Origin: Pseudomonas avellanae BPIC 631
GTDB lineage: Bacteria > Pseudomonadota > Gammaproteobacteria > Pseudomonadales > Pseudomonadaceae
Length of the DNA: 64,000 nt
Assembly (NCBI RefSeq): GCF_000444135.1
Contig: NZ_ATDK01000046.1
Span: 16,914 to 80,913 of the forward strand
Reading direction: 5' to 3'
Positions 22,079 to 31,000 of this stretch are shown here, piece by piece. The translations under genes and the position numbers were made by a program. A model generated the notes under the pieces. The model searched no databases, was not told where the DNA came from, and was given only the letters and a program-made list of their open reading frames with translations. The number at the start of each line of letters is the position of its first letter. The first letter of the stretch is position 1.

Positions 22079-22275
22079 TGACCATATGTTCAATCGGTGA
22101 AATTCCGATCAGTCACTTCTCTGATATCCACGCCATCCTGTCAAGCCTGATTTGCGAATACATTGAGTAAAAGCGCTCTTTAATAAGCGAGCCGAGCCAA
22201 ACTGGCGTTCAAAAACTTTTCAGCGAAAGAGATTGACTGATCAGAATTTCATTTGATACACATATGCTCACTGAG
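22079..22275. promoter_or_regulatory. Divergent control region with a long imperfect inverted repeat, likely SorC-regulator operators
   Basis: The left element at 22098-22115 (TGAAATTCCGATCAGTCA) is the reverse complement of the right element at 22235-22252 (TGACTGATCAGAATTTCA) with one mismatch. Nine bases beyond each element sits CATATG with matching flanks; on the left it forms the palindrome TGACCATATGTTCA at 22079-22092. The two arms are therefore mirror-image copies about 120 bases apart, one by rpiB and one by the importer operon. TTGACT at 22234-22239 and a weak GATACA about 16 bases later could be the operon promoter, overlapping the right element. The symmetry suggests paired operators. 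Confidence 0.7.
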
Positions 22276-22323
22276 CAACGCATCAGTGCACCTAATAAGA
22301 ATTCACAGCACGAGGACACGCCA

Positions 22324-23811
22324 ATGGCCACGCCATTACTGCTCCAGGCTGAACACGTCGCCAAGGCTTACGCTGGCATCCCGGCCTTGCGTGACGGCCG
22401 CCTTTCACTGCGGGCCGGCAGCGTGCATGCCCTGTGCGGTGGCAATGGCGCGGGCAAGTCCACTTTTCTCAGTATTCTGATGGGCATCACCCAACGCGAT
22501 GCCGGGACCATTTTGCTCAACGGCGAGCCCGTGCAGTTCAGTCGTCCGGGCGAGGCATTGGCGGCGGGGATCGCGATGATCACCCAGGAACTGGAACCCA
22601 TTCCCTTCATGACCGTCGCCGAGAACATCTGGCTGGGCCGCGAACCGCGCCGGGCCGGCTGTATTGTCGACAGCAAGACGCTGAACCGGCGCACCCGCGA
22701 GCTGTTGGAGAATCTGGAGTTCGATGTCGACGCCACCAGCCCCATGCACCGGCTGAGCGTGGCGCAGATACAGCTGGTGGAAATTGCCAAGGCGTTCAGC
22801 CATGACTGTCAGGTCATGATCATGGACGAACCCACTTCGGCGATCGGCGAGCGCGAGGCACAAACCCTGTTCAAGGCTATCCGCCGCCTGGCCGCCCGTG
22901 GCGCAGGCATCGTTTATGTGTCCCACCGTCTCAGTGAACTGGCGCAGATCGCCGACGACTACAGCATCTTTCGTGACGGCGCGTTTGTCGAAACCGGGCG
23001 CATGGCCGATATCGACCGGGCGCACCTGGTGCGTGGCATTGTCGGCCAGGAATTGCAGCGCATCGACCACAAGGTCGGTCGTCAATGCGCCGCCGAATGC
23101 TGCCTTGAGGTCGACAGCCTGAGCCGTAACGGCGAGTTCGAGGACATCAGCCTGCAACTGCGCCACGGCGAAATTCTCGGTATCTATGGCTTGATGGGCT
23201 CTGGCCGAAGCGAGTTTCTCAACTGTATCTACGGCCTGACCACGCCCGACGCCGGCAGCGTCACCCTGCAAGGCAAACCCATGCCGGTCGGTCTGCCCAA
23301 GGCAACCATCCGCGCGGGCATGTCGTTGGTGACCGAAGACCGCAAGGACAGTGGCCTGGTGCTCAGCAGCAGCATTCTCAGCAACATTGCGCTGTCTGCG
23401 TACAAGCAACTGTCGAGCTGGTCGCTGATCAATGCGCGCAAGGAACAGCAACTGGCCGAAGACATGGTCAAGCGTCTGCAAATCAAGACCACTTCACTGG
23501 ATTTGCCCGTCGCGTCAATGAGCGGCGGCAACCAACAGAAAGTGGTGCTCGCCAAATGCCTGTCGACCCAGCCGGTCTGCCTGCTTTGCGACGAGCCGAC
23601 TCGCGGCATTGACGAAGGTGCCAAGCAGGAGATCTACCACCTGCTGGATCAGTTCGTGCGCGGCGGCGGTGCTGCCATCGTGGTGTCATCGGAAGCCCCC
23701 GAGCTGTTGCGGTTGAGCGACCGGATTGCGGTATTCAAGGGTGGCAGGCTGGTGACCATCAGCAGCGATACCGACCTTTCCCAGGAAGCCCTGTTGAGTC
23801 TTGCCTCATGA
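22324..23811 (+). CDS. Sugar ABC transporter ATPase, RbsA/XylG type with two ATP-binding domains
   Basis: A 495-residue double ABC ATPase of the ribose/xylose importer class. The first domain has Walker A GGNGAGKST at residues 39-47 and Walker B MIMDEPTSA near 165. The second has the usual degenerate Walker A (GLMGSGRSE), signature SGGNQQKV near 399, and LCDEPTRGID near 422. The start ATG 22324 follows CGAGGACACGCC; the open frame reaches further upstream but without a ribosome site. It is the first gene of a seven-gene run to 29590 and overlaps the permease by ATGA. It powers uptake of the sugar or polyol handled by the downstream enzymes. Confidence 0.93.
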   Translation: MATPLLLQAEHVAKAYAGIPALRDGRLSLRAGSVHALCGGNGAGKSTFLSILMGITQRDAGTILLNGEPVQFSRPGEALAAGIAMITQELEPIPFMTVAENIWLGREPRRAGCIVDSKTLNRRTRELLENLEFDVDATSPMHRLSVAQIQLVEIAKAFSHDCQVMIMDEPTSAIGEREAQTLFKAIRRLAARGAGIVYVSHRLSELAQIADDYSIFRDGAFVETGRMADIDRAHLVRGIVGQELQRIDHKVGRQCAAECCLEVDSLSRNGEFEDISLQLRHGEILGIYGLMGSGRSEFLNCIYGLTTPDAGSVTLQGKPMPVGLPKATIRAGMSLVTEDRKDSGLVLSSSILSNIALSAYKQLSSWSLINARKEQQLAEDMVKRLQIKTTSLDLPVASMSGGNQQKVVLAKCLSTQPVCLLCDEPTRGIDEGAKQEIYHLLDQFVRGGGAAIVVSSEAPELLRLSDRIAVFKGGRLVTISSDTDLSQEALLSLAS

Positions 23812-24785
23812 ATGCGAAAACCGTTATCGCCCCTGCCACTGCCGTGCCGCGCAGCCGTTTACGCCTGTCTCTGGACCGTTTCGGCCTGCCGCTGGTGTTT
23901 ATTCTGCTGTGTGTGGTCATGGCGTTTGCCAGTGAATATTTCATGACCTGGCGCAACTGGATGGACATTTTGCGCCAGACCTCGATCAACGGCATTCTGG
24001 CCGTCGGCATGACCTACGTGATCCTGACCAAGGGCATCGACCTTTCGGTCGGCTCTATCCTGGCCTTCGCCGGCTTGTGCAGTGCGCTGGTCGCCACTCA
24101 AGGGTATGGCCTGCTGGCGGCGGTCAGCGCCGGCATGTTCGCCGGGGCGATGCTCGGTGTGGTCAACGGTTTCATGGTCGCCAACCTGTCGATTCCACCG
24201 TTCGTGGCCACGCTGGGCATGCTCAGTATCGCGCGCGGCATGACCTTCATTCTCAACGACGGCAGCCCGGTCACCGACCTGCCCGAAGAGTACCTGGCGC
24301 TGGGCGTCGGCAAGGTTGGCCCGATCGGTGTGCCGATCATCATCTTCGCCGTGGTTGCGCTTATTTTCTGGATGGTACTGCGCTACACCACCTACGGCCG
24401 CTACGTGTATGCCGTCGGCGGTAATGAAAAGAGCGCCCGCACCTCGGGGATCGGCGTGTGCAAGGTGATGTTTTCGGTGTACGTGGTGTCCGGGCTGCTT
24501 GCCGGGCTGGCGGGTGTGGTGCTCTCGGCGAGAACCACGTCTGCCCTGCCCCAGGCCGGGATATCCTATGAACTGGACGCCATCGCAGCGGTGGTCATCG
24601 GCGGCACCAGCCTGTCCGGTGGCACCGGCAGCATCGTCGGCACGCTGTTCGGTGCATTGCTGATCGGCGTCATCAACAACGGCCTCAACTTGATGGGTGT
24701 TTCTTCCTATTACCAGCAGGTCGCCAAGGGCCTGATCATCGTGTTCGCAGTACTGATCGACGTGTGGCGCAAGAAAAAACACTAG
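23808..24785 (+). CDS. Sugar ABC transporter permease, RbsC type
   Basis: A 325-residue inner-membrane permease, hydrophobic throughout, with the family segments LAVGMTYVILTKGIDLSVGS and VYAVGGNEKSARTSGI, the second being the cytoplasmic coupling region that meets the ATPase. It overlaps the ATPase gene by four bases, pointing to translational coupling. The protein should act as a homodimer with the two-domain ATPase and the periplasmic binding protein encoded next. Confidence 0.93.
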   Translation: MNAKTVIAPATAVPRSRLRLSLDRFGLPLVFILLCVVMAFASEYFMTWRNWMDILRQTSINGILAVGMTYVILTKGIDLSVGSILAFAGLCSALVATQGYGLLAAVSAGMFAGAMLGVVNGFMVANLSIPPFVATLGMLSIARGMTFILNDGSPVTDLPEEYLALGVGKVGPIGVPIIIFAVVALIFWMVLRYTTYGRYVYAVGGNEKSARTSGIGVCKVMFSVYVVSGLLAGLAGVVLSARTTSALPQAGISYELDAIAAVVIGGTSLSGGTGSIVGTLFGALLIGVINNGLNLMGVSSYYQQVAKGLIIVFAVLIDVWRKKKH

Positions 24786-24837
24786 CCGCTTTTCCTCTGA
24801 ATGACCGACTGACTACAACAATAACGAGGTGCTCATC

Positions 24838-25848
24838 ATGAAATTCGCTACTTCCCTGGCCGCTGTCGCGGCGCTCTCCCTGCTCGCCAGCAGTATCGCT
24901 CTGGCCGCCGACGGCAAGACCTACAAAATTGGCGCGGCGGTGTATGGCCTCAAGGGCCAGTTCATGCAGAACTGGGTCCGTGAGCTCAAGCAGCATCCGG
25001 CAGTCAAGGATGGCACCGTGCAGATCACCGTGTTCGACGGCAACTACGACGCGCTGACCCAGAACAACCAGATCGAGACGATGATCACCCAGCATTACGA
25101 TGCAATCATCTTCGTGCCCATCGACACCAAAGCAGGGATCGGCACCGTGGCCCGGGCGATGGAGAGCGACATCCCGGTCATCGCGTCGAATACGCGCGTC
25201 GCCAGCGCCAAGGTGCCTTATGTCGGCAACGACGATGTTGAGGGCGGCCGCCTCCAGGCGCAGGCGATGGTCGACAAGCTCAAGGGCAAAGGCAATGTGG
25301 TGATCATTCAGGGGCCGATTGGCCAGTCGGCGCAGATCGACCGTGAAAAAGGTAAAATGGAAGTCCTGAAGAAGCACCCGGACATCAAGATCATAGAAAT
25401 GAAAACCGCCAACTGGTCCCGCGCCGAGGCCTTGGCCCTGACCGAAGACTGGCTCAACGCGCACCCCAACGGCGGCATTTCCGGAATCATTTCGCAGAAC
25501 GACGACATGGCACTGGGTGCCTTGCAGGCGGTGAAGTCGCGCAACCTCAAGCCTTCGGATGTACCGATCACCTCAATCGACGGCATGCCCGATGCCATTC
25601 AGGCGGCGAAGAAAAACGAAGTCACCACTTTCCTGCAGGACGCCCAGGCCCAATCCCAGGGCGCCCTCGACGTCGCCCTGCGCGCGCTGGCCGGCAAGGA
25701 TTACAAACCAAAATCGGTGATCTGGGAACGCTACGCCAAAGACGTGAAATGGGGTGACGGTACTGACAAGAACTACATCCTGCCGTGGGTACCGGTGACC
25801 GACGCCAATGCGGACGCGCTTTATCAGCAGGTCAGCGGCGGCAAGTAA
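24838..25848 (+). CDS. Periplasmic sugar-binding protein of an ABC importer, RbsB-like
   Basis: A 336-residue substrate-binding protein of the periplasmic binding protein 1 type. Residues 1-23 are a Sec signal peptide ending ALA, with AD after the cut. The start ATG 24838 has GAGG eight bases upstream. Family features include NQIETMITQHYDAIIFVPID in the first lobe and SIDGMPDAIQAAKKNEV in the second. It delivers the substrate to the preceding permease and ATPase. The exact ligand cannot be read from sequence; neighbours point to a four-carbon polyol. Confidence 0.92.
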   Translation: MKFATSLAAVAALSLLASSIALAADGKTYKIGAAVYGLKGQFMQNWVRELKQHPAVKDGTVQITVFDGNYDALTQNNQIETMITQHYDAIIFVPIDTKAGIGTVARAMESDIPVIASNTRVASAKVPYVGNDDVEGGRLQAQAMVDKLKGKGNVVIIQGPIGQSAQIDREKGKMEVLKKHPDIKIIEMKTANWSRAEALALTEDWLNAHPNGGISGIISQNDDMALGALQAVKSRNLKPSDVPITSIDGMPDAIQAAKKNEVTTFLQDAQAQSQGALDVALRALAGKDYKPKSVIWERYAKDVKWGDGTDKNYILPWVPVTDANADALYQQVSGGK

Positions 25849-25994
25849 TCGGTCTGAGATTCCCGCTCCCACGGCCTTCGGCCAGAATCAAAAACAGAAT
25901 TGTGTACGAGGTAGCGCGCTCCAGCGTGGTAGCGCCGCTCTGGGAGCTCTGCGTGACGAACCATCAAAAAAACAGCGCTACAGGAGTGATGTTC
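25849..25994. other. Intergenic region with REP-like hairpin remnants after the binding-protein gene
   Basis: The segment holds short GC-rich inverted pieces (GCTCCAGCGTGGTAGCGCC and GGGAGCTCTGCGTGAC) that resemble degenerate Pseudomonas intergenic repeats, then the ribosome site AGGAG for the dehydrogenase. In such operons a hairpin after the binding-protein gene often protects that part of the transcript; whether it does so here is inference. Confidence 0.4.
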
Positions 25995-26750
25995 ATGTCT
26001 GAATTCTGGAACAAGGCCTTCGATCTCAACGGGCGTTGCGCGGTCATCACTGGTGGGGCTGCCGGGATCGGGCTGGCCTGCGCGCGCCTGCTGGTGGAGC
26101 GCGGGGCGCGGGTGGCGCTGCTGGACCGTGACCCTGCCGTGGTGGAAGTGGCAGCCAGCCTGGGCAGCGGGCACATTGGCATCGCGGTCGACCTGCGCAG
26201 CATCGACCAGGTCAACAGCACCATCAACAGCGTTTTCGAGCACTTCAAGCGCCTCGACTACCTGGTCAACAGCGCCGGCGTCGCAGTGCTGGACAAGGCC
26301 GTCGATGTGACCGAGGACGCCTGGGACACAACACTGGACATCAACCTCAAGGCCAGCTTCTTCGTCGCCCAGGCCTGCGCCCGGCACATGCTGACCCAAG
26401 GCAGCGGACGCATCGTCAACCTGGCGTCACAAGCCGCTGTCATCGGCCTTGATCGACACGTCGCCTACTGCGCGAGCAAGGCTGCCGTGGTCGGAATGAC
26501 CAAAGTGCTGGCCATGGAATGGGCGCCGCACATCACCGTCAACGCCATTTCGCCGACCATCGTCGAAACCGCTCTGGGCAAGAAAGCCTGGGCAGGCGAA
26601 CTGGGTGAACGGGCCAAGTTACAGATTCCGGCAGGCCGCTTCGCCCAGCCGGAAGAAATAGCCGGGTTGGCGCTGTACCTGCTCAGCGACGCCGCCAGCA
26701 TGATCACCGGGGAAAACGTGGTGATCGACGGTGGCTACAGCATCCAGTAA
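25995..26750 (+). CDS. Short-chain dehydrogenase/reductase, probable D-threitol or related polyol dehydrogenase
   Basis: A 251-residue classical SDR. The nucleotide-binding motif TGGAAGIG is at residues 19-26, the catalytic Ser lies in NLASQAAVI, and YCASK near 157 supplies Tyr and Lys. The ATG at 25995 is preferred over 25989 because AGGAG at 25982-25986 sits eight bases upstream of it but only two from the other. It should oxidise a polyol to a ketose with NAD. SDRs beside a DhaK-type kinase and an RpiB-type isomerase match the D-threitol pathway described in Mycobacterium smegmatis (threitol to erythrulose). Substrate assignment is by context only. Confidence 0.85.
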   Translation: MSEFWNKAFDLNGRCAVITGGAAGIGLACARLLVERGARVALLDRDPAVVEVAASLGSGHIGIAVDLRSIDQVNSTINSVFEHFKRLDYLVNSAGVAVLDKAVDVTEDAWDTTLDINLKASFFVAQACARHMLTQGSGRIVNLASQAAVIGLDRHVAYCASKAAVVGMTKVLAMEWAPHITVNAISPTIVETALGKKAWAGELGERAKLQIPAGRFAQPEEIAGLALYLLSDAASMITGENVVIDGGYSIQ

Positions 26751-26779
26751 CTCACTTTTCTGTCACGAGGTTTATCGTC

Positions 26780-27894
26780 ATGTCCACCGCTACCGAACGC
26801 ACTGCCGAACAACTTTCCCCCGTCATTCCAGCCACCATGCAGGCGGTAGTGTGCTATGGCCCGGAAGACTACCGGCTGGAAACCGTCGACGTGCCGACGC
26901 CCGGCCCTGACGAAATTCTCACCAAGGTCGAGCTGTGCGGGATCTGCATGGGCGACATCAAGACCTATCGCGGCGCGCCCTCGTTCTGGGGCGATGCCGA
27001 ACAGCCGCGCTACGTCAAACCGCCGATGATTCCCGGCCATGAATTCGTCTGCCGGGTGGTTGCGCTTGGTCCGGGCGCGGAAAAGCGTGGTGTGCAGATT
27101 GGCGACCGGGTGATCTCCGAACAGATCGTGCCGTGCTGGGGCTGCCGTTTCTGCAATCACGGCCAGTACTGGATGTGTCAGAAGCACGACCTTTACGGCT
27201 TCCAGAACAACGTGCAGGGCGCAATGGCCCAGTACATGATCTTCACCAAAGAAGGCATCGTCCACAAAGTACCGGATTCGATTGCCCCTGACGAAGCGAT
27301 CCTGATCGAACCGCTGGCCTGCTCGCTGCACGCTGCCGAACGCGCCAACGTCGATTCGATGACATCGTGGTGGTTGCCGGGGCAGGCACGCTGGGCCTTG
27401 GGATCATCGGTGCTGTGCGGATGCGCAATCCGAAAAAGCTCATCGTGCTCGACATGAAGCCCGAGCGCGCCGCCCTCGCCCTGCGCATGGGCGCTGACGA
27501 GGTGTGGAACCCCGCCGAGGTCGATGTGCTGGCAAAAATCCGCGAGATCACCGACGGCTACGGCTGCGACATCTATATAGAAGCCACCGGGCACCACAAG
27601 GCCGTCAATCAGGGCCTGGCGATGCTGCGCAAGCTGGGGCGCTTTGTGGAATTCAGTGTGTTCAACGACGAAGCCACCGTGGACTGGTCGATTATCGGCG
27701 ACCGCAAGGAACTGGACGTGCTGGGCTCGCACCTCGGGCCTTACATGTACCCGCGCGCCATCGATTTTATCGGCAACCGCAAGATCGACATGCGCGACGT
27801 GGTCACCCACACGTTCGCCCTGGCGGATTTCAAGGAAGCCTTCGCCGTCATGGAACGCGGCGACAAATCATTGAAAGTGGTACTGGAACCGTAA
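26780..27894 (+). pseudogene. Zinc-dependent alcohol dehydrogenase, erythritol/L-threitol dehydrogenase-like, frameshifted
   Basis: A medium-chain dehydrogenase. The N-terminal part has the catalytic zinc ligands (CGICMGDI, GHEF) and structural zinc cysteines (CWGCRFCNHGQYWMC). Near 27355 the frame shifts: the text GTCGATTCGATGAC should read GTCGATTTCGATGAC to give VDFDDIVVVAGAGTLG. One T is missing. The first frame runs to 27457 as nonsense. The correct C-terminal frame resumes at once and ends at 27894, with the Rossmann motif GAGTLGLG and the family ending DFKEAFAVMERG. Together they make about 370 residues. Either the gene is broken or a base was missed in a short T run. In threitol/erythritol loci such an enzyme handles erythritol and L-threitol. 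Confidence 0.83.
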
Positions 27895-27934
27895 CCCGTC
27901 CGATCCTTATAAAAAGAACACAGGAAACCGCGTT

Positions 27935-28936
27935 ATGAATCGAGTGATAAACGACCCGGACCAAGTGGTCGAGGACATGTTGCGGGGCATTCTGGTCGCA
28001 CACCCGGAATTGTCCCAGAGCGACAGTAACCCGCGAGTCATCAGCAAAACCCGGCCTTCCGGTGAGGGGCTTGTGGGCATCGTCACCGGCGGAGGTTCGG
28101 GCCACGAGCCGGCCTTCCTCGGCTATGTAGGCCCCGGCCTGGTGGACGCCGTGGCAGTGGGCGAGATTTTCTCCTCGCCCACCGCGAAAAGCTTTTTCGA
28201 CGCCTTTCGCGCTGCCGATCACGGCGCCGGAATTGCCTGCCTGTACGGCAATTACGCAGGCGACAACATGAACGTGAAGCTGGCGATGAAGATGGCCGCC
28301 AGCAAGGATGTGCAAGTCCGCACCGTAGTCGCCAACGATGACGTGGCCTCGGCCCCCAAGGCCGACATCGCCAAACGGCGTGGGGTGGCCGGGGAAATTT
28401 TCATGTGGAAAGTCGGCGGCGCTGCGGCCGCACAGGGTTACGACTTGAACGGCGTGATCCGCGTCGCGCAGAAAGCCGTGGACCAGTGCCGTTCCATCGG
28501 CATCGGGCTGACGCCCTGCACCATCGCAGCTGTCGGCAAACCCAATTTTCAGATTGCAGACGGCAAGATGGAGCTGGGCATTGGCCACCACGGCGAGCCG
28601 GGCATTGAAGTCATTGCCATCGAACCTGCGGCGGCCATGGCCGAGCGCATGCTGGCCCCGATCCTCGCCGACCGCGATTTCAGCACGGACAAGGGTGTGG
28701 TGGTGCTGGTCTCCGGCCTGGGCGCAACACCGATCATGGAGCTGTATATCTTTTACGCCGAAGTCGAAAGCCAGCTCAAGGCCAAGGGTTTACACATCCA
28801 CCGTTGCTACGTCGGCAACTATTTCACCTCGCTGGAGATGATGGGCGTGACGCTGACCCTGCTGGGCCTGGACGACGAACTGAAAACCCTGATCGACCAC
28901 CCTTGCCGCTCCATCGGCATGACCCAGGCGGAGTGA
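27935..28936 (+). CDS. Dihydroxyacetone-kinase family subunit DhaK, probable erythrulose kinase
   Basis: A 333-residue DhaK-type protein. It has GGGSGHEPAF near residue 53 and the covalent substrate-binding His in GHHGEPG near residue 217, as in DhaK of E. coli, which binds short ketoses as a hemiaminal. Four bases separate it from the next gene, which encodes the nucleotide-binding DhaL part. No DhaM phosphotransfer protein is encoded in the window. In this setting the substrate is more likely an erythrulose than dihydroxyacetone, giving erythrulose 4-phosphate for the RpiB-like isomerase. Confidence 0.88.
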   Translation: MNRVINDPDQVVEDMLRGILVAHPELSQSDSNPRVISKTRPSGEGLVGIVTGGGSGHEPAFLGYVGPGLVDAVAVGEIFSSPTAKSFFDAFRAADHGAGIACLYGNYAGDNMNVKLAMKMAASKDVQVRTVVANDDVASAPKADIAKRRGVAGEIFMWKVGGAAAAQGYDLNGVIRVAQKAVDQCRSIGIGLTPCTIAAVGKPNFQIADGKMELGIGHHGEPGIEVIAIEPAAAMAERMLAPILADRDFSTDKGVVVLVSGLGATPIMELYIFYAEVESQLKAKGLHIHRCYVGNYFTSLEMMGVTLTLLGLDDELKTLIDHPCRSIGMTQAE

Positions 28937-28939
28937 GCC

Positions 28940-29590
28940 ATGAGCCAGCATTTTTCCACCCATGACGGCACTGCAATCGTCGCGGACCTGGTGAGCGTTA
29001 TCGTCGCCAACCGCGAATACCTCAGCGAGGTCGACGGTGCCATTGGCGACGGCGACCACGGTATCAACATGGCCAAGGGCTTTGCCCATTGCGGTCGCTC
29101 CATTGAAGGCCGTCAATTGACCCTGGCCGAAGCACTGGACGAACTGACCCTCAGCCTGATGGAAGGCATCGGCGGCTCGATGGGACCGCTGTACGGCAGC
29201 CTGTTTATCGGCATGGCCGATCAGCTACGCGCCAGCGAGCAGATCGATGCGGCGACTTTCGCCAGGCTGCTGCGCGGCGGGCTCACTTCATTGCAGGACA
29301 TTACCGAAGCCGGTGTCGGCGACAAATGCCTGATGGACACATTGATTCCGGCAGTCGAAGCCTTCGAGCAGGCACACGCCAATGGCGCCTCATTCAATGA
29401 AGCCCTTGATGCAATGAAAAGCGCCGCAGCACAGGGGCGCGACTCGACCAAGGACCTGATGGCAAAAATCGGCCGCGCCAGCCGTCTGGGTGAACGCTCG
29501 GTGGGTGTGCTGGATGCTGGGGCGGTGTCGTGCTGCCTGATACTGACGCAACTGGCAGATTCAGTGCAGCCCAGGCTCAAAGCCGGTTGA
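28940..29590 (+). CDS. Dihydroxyacetone-kinase family subunit DhaL
   Basis: A 216-residue protein with the DhaL signature GDGDHGIN near residues 36-43, whose aspartates hold the magnesium-nucleotide, and GGSMGPLYG further on. It should pair with DhaK, encoded directly upstream, to phosphorylate a ketose. In E. coli DhaL carries a tightly held ADP that is recharged by DhaM; here there is no DhaM gene nearby, so it may exchange ATP directly. Last gene of the run that begins at 22324. Confidence 0.88.
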   Translation: MSQHFSTHDGTAIVADLVSVIVANREYLSEVDGAIGDGDHGINMAKGFAHCGRSIEGRQLTLAEALDELTLSLMEGIGGSMGPLYGSLFIGMADQLRASEQIDAATFARLLRGGLTSLQDITEAGVGDKCLMDTLIPAVEAFEQAHANGASFNEALDAMKSAAAQGRDSTKDLMAKIGRASRLGERSVGVLDAGAVSCCLILTQLADSVQPRLKAG

Positions 29591-29602
29591 AATACCCGGC
29601 TA

Positions 29603-30679
29603 TCAAAGCTCGAATCGAATCCGCCGTTCGCGACGCTGCGCTTCCGGCAGCGCCTCGCCGCGTCGGACCGCCGCCAGCAACTGCTCGACGCCCACATGGA
29701 TGGCGTCGGCAGGCACGTTGCACGGCTTGAAGTTCGCCACGTTATCAAGACCTTCGCGGTGCGCGCGAATGATCTTGACGTCCTGCTGAATCACAATATG
29801 TGTGTACAGATGAATGAACGGGCGCAGCATTCTCAACACCCAGCGGGGCATCGGAAACCGGTAGGCGATGTAGGTGTAGACGCGTGACTGGCGAGCATTG
29901 ACCGGGGTGATCTGGCTGACGATCAAAAAGCCGGAGCGTGCGCCCCACAGGTAGTCACAAAAGGTCACATTCGGCGCCAGAAAGCGATCCGTGTGCACCA
30001 GCGGTTCGCCGTCCGGGTTGGTCAGCCATTGCATCAGGCCGATCTCGTCCACTTCATCGTGGTAAACCACCTCGATGCTCTGCGCCTTGCAGGCCAGCGT
30101 CGCCTCCATTGCCCGGCCGCTGCTCGAGCGAAAAATCCCTTCGTGGATGAACACCGTGTGCGGCACATCGAGAAAGTTCTGCACCAGACTGCCAACATCG
30201 GCATCGAAGGTGTTGATCATGAAATAGGATTGCCATGGGCGCTCGCCATAGGCAGGAAGCCGGAAGATCGGGGTGTCGTGAGCATCGCCCGTGCCGGTGT
30301 ACACCCAGACCAGCCCATCTTGCTCGCATACCGCAAAATGACGCTGCCGGTAGCGATAACCGGGCGACTTAGGTTCTCCCTGCTCGGCATCTACGCTGGG
30401 GATATGCACTACGTGCCCGTTCGCGTCGTAGCGCCAGCCGTGATAAGGGCACACCAGGCAGTCATCGGTGATTTTACCGGCCTACAGCCGAGTGCCACGG
30501 TGCACGCACTGGTCGAGCAGCGCCGCCGCTGTGCCGCTGCGCTGGCGAAACAGCACGATGTTCAGGCCAAGAATCGTCGCCCGGTAAGGTTTGTCTTGGC
30601 GCAACTGCTTCTGTGTGCACGCCACATACCATTGCTCACGCGTACCGTCTTCAGGTGTTTCGGTCAGAGGTGCGGGCAT
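29603..30679 (-). pseudogene. Rieske non-haem iron oxygenase with an in-frame TAG between the cluster ligands
   Basis: Reading from ATG 30679 (GGAAG upstream) the gene gives 358 codons in one frame with a single stop at 30482-30484. Before the stop is QCVHRGTRL, the first Cys-x-His pair of the [2Fe-2S] centre. After it comes AGKITDDCLVCPYHGWRY, the second pair. The stop replaces what is usually a small residue such as Ser, a single-base change from TCG. The remaining C-terminal part is undisturbed, with the probable mononuclear-iron region around DVPHTVFIHEG. The family oxidises or demethylates small aromatic or alicyclic compounds. Translation restart at GTG 30454 would lack half the cluster, so the product is very likely inactive. 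Confidence 0.82.
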
Positions 30680-31000
30680 TCGAATTCTTCCGTGATTGCA
30701 AGGAGCGCATTGGCCGTGTCCAGACGACTGATCAGTGCGCGCGGCTTGACGTCACCCGCACGAATGCCGGTTGCCTCCGCTGCGCGTTGCAGCAGCGCTG
30801 CCAGTGTTTGCGCGCCGCCACTGACAAAGCGCACGCGCACTGGCCCCAACTGGCCCAGTGTGCGTGCATGGGCATAGTGAAAGGAGCCTTGCAGCGCTGT
30901 TTCGATGTCGTTTGCCAACACCTGGCAGGGTGTAACCGCTGATGTCGACACAAGGGCCACATACTGCGGCAGTGTGTTTCTGGAGTCAGGAATCAGGCAG
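30664..31000 (-). pseudogene. 3' remnant of an unidentified gene, possibly GH3-like
   Basis: An open stretch of about 110 codons ends at TGA 30664 and overlaps the Rieske gene start by 16 bases. It has no good start codon. The residues LPQYVALVS, then FHYAHARTLGQLGPVRVRF and a Lys-Pro-Arg near the end recall the C-terminal domain of bacterial GH3-type acyl-amido synthetases. This is a tentative likeness from memory. Its 5' part is missing: the coding sense begins right at the point where the tssC reading frame loses its family sequence (about 31003). Confidence 0.45.

Noticed and set aside
22405..23481. A 358-codon open frame on the minus strand
   Set aside because: It opposes the clear two-domain ABC ATPase gene and has no ribosome site or domain.
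30455..30481. Two separate genes for the Rieske halves
   Set aside because: Both halves are in one frame, the cluster motif spans the stop, and the second half has only a GTG inside the motif, so it is one broken gene.
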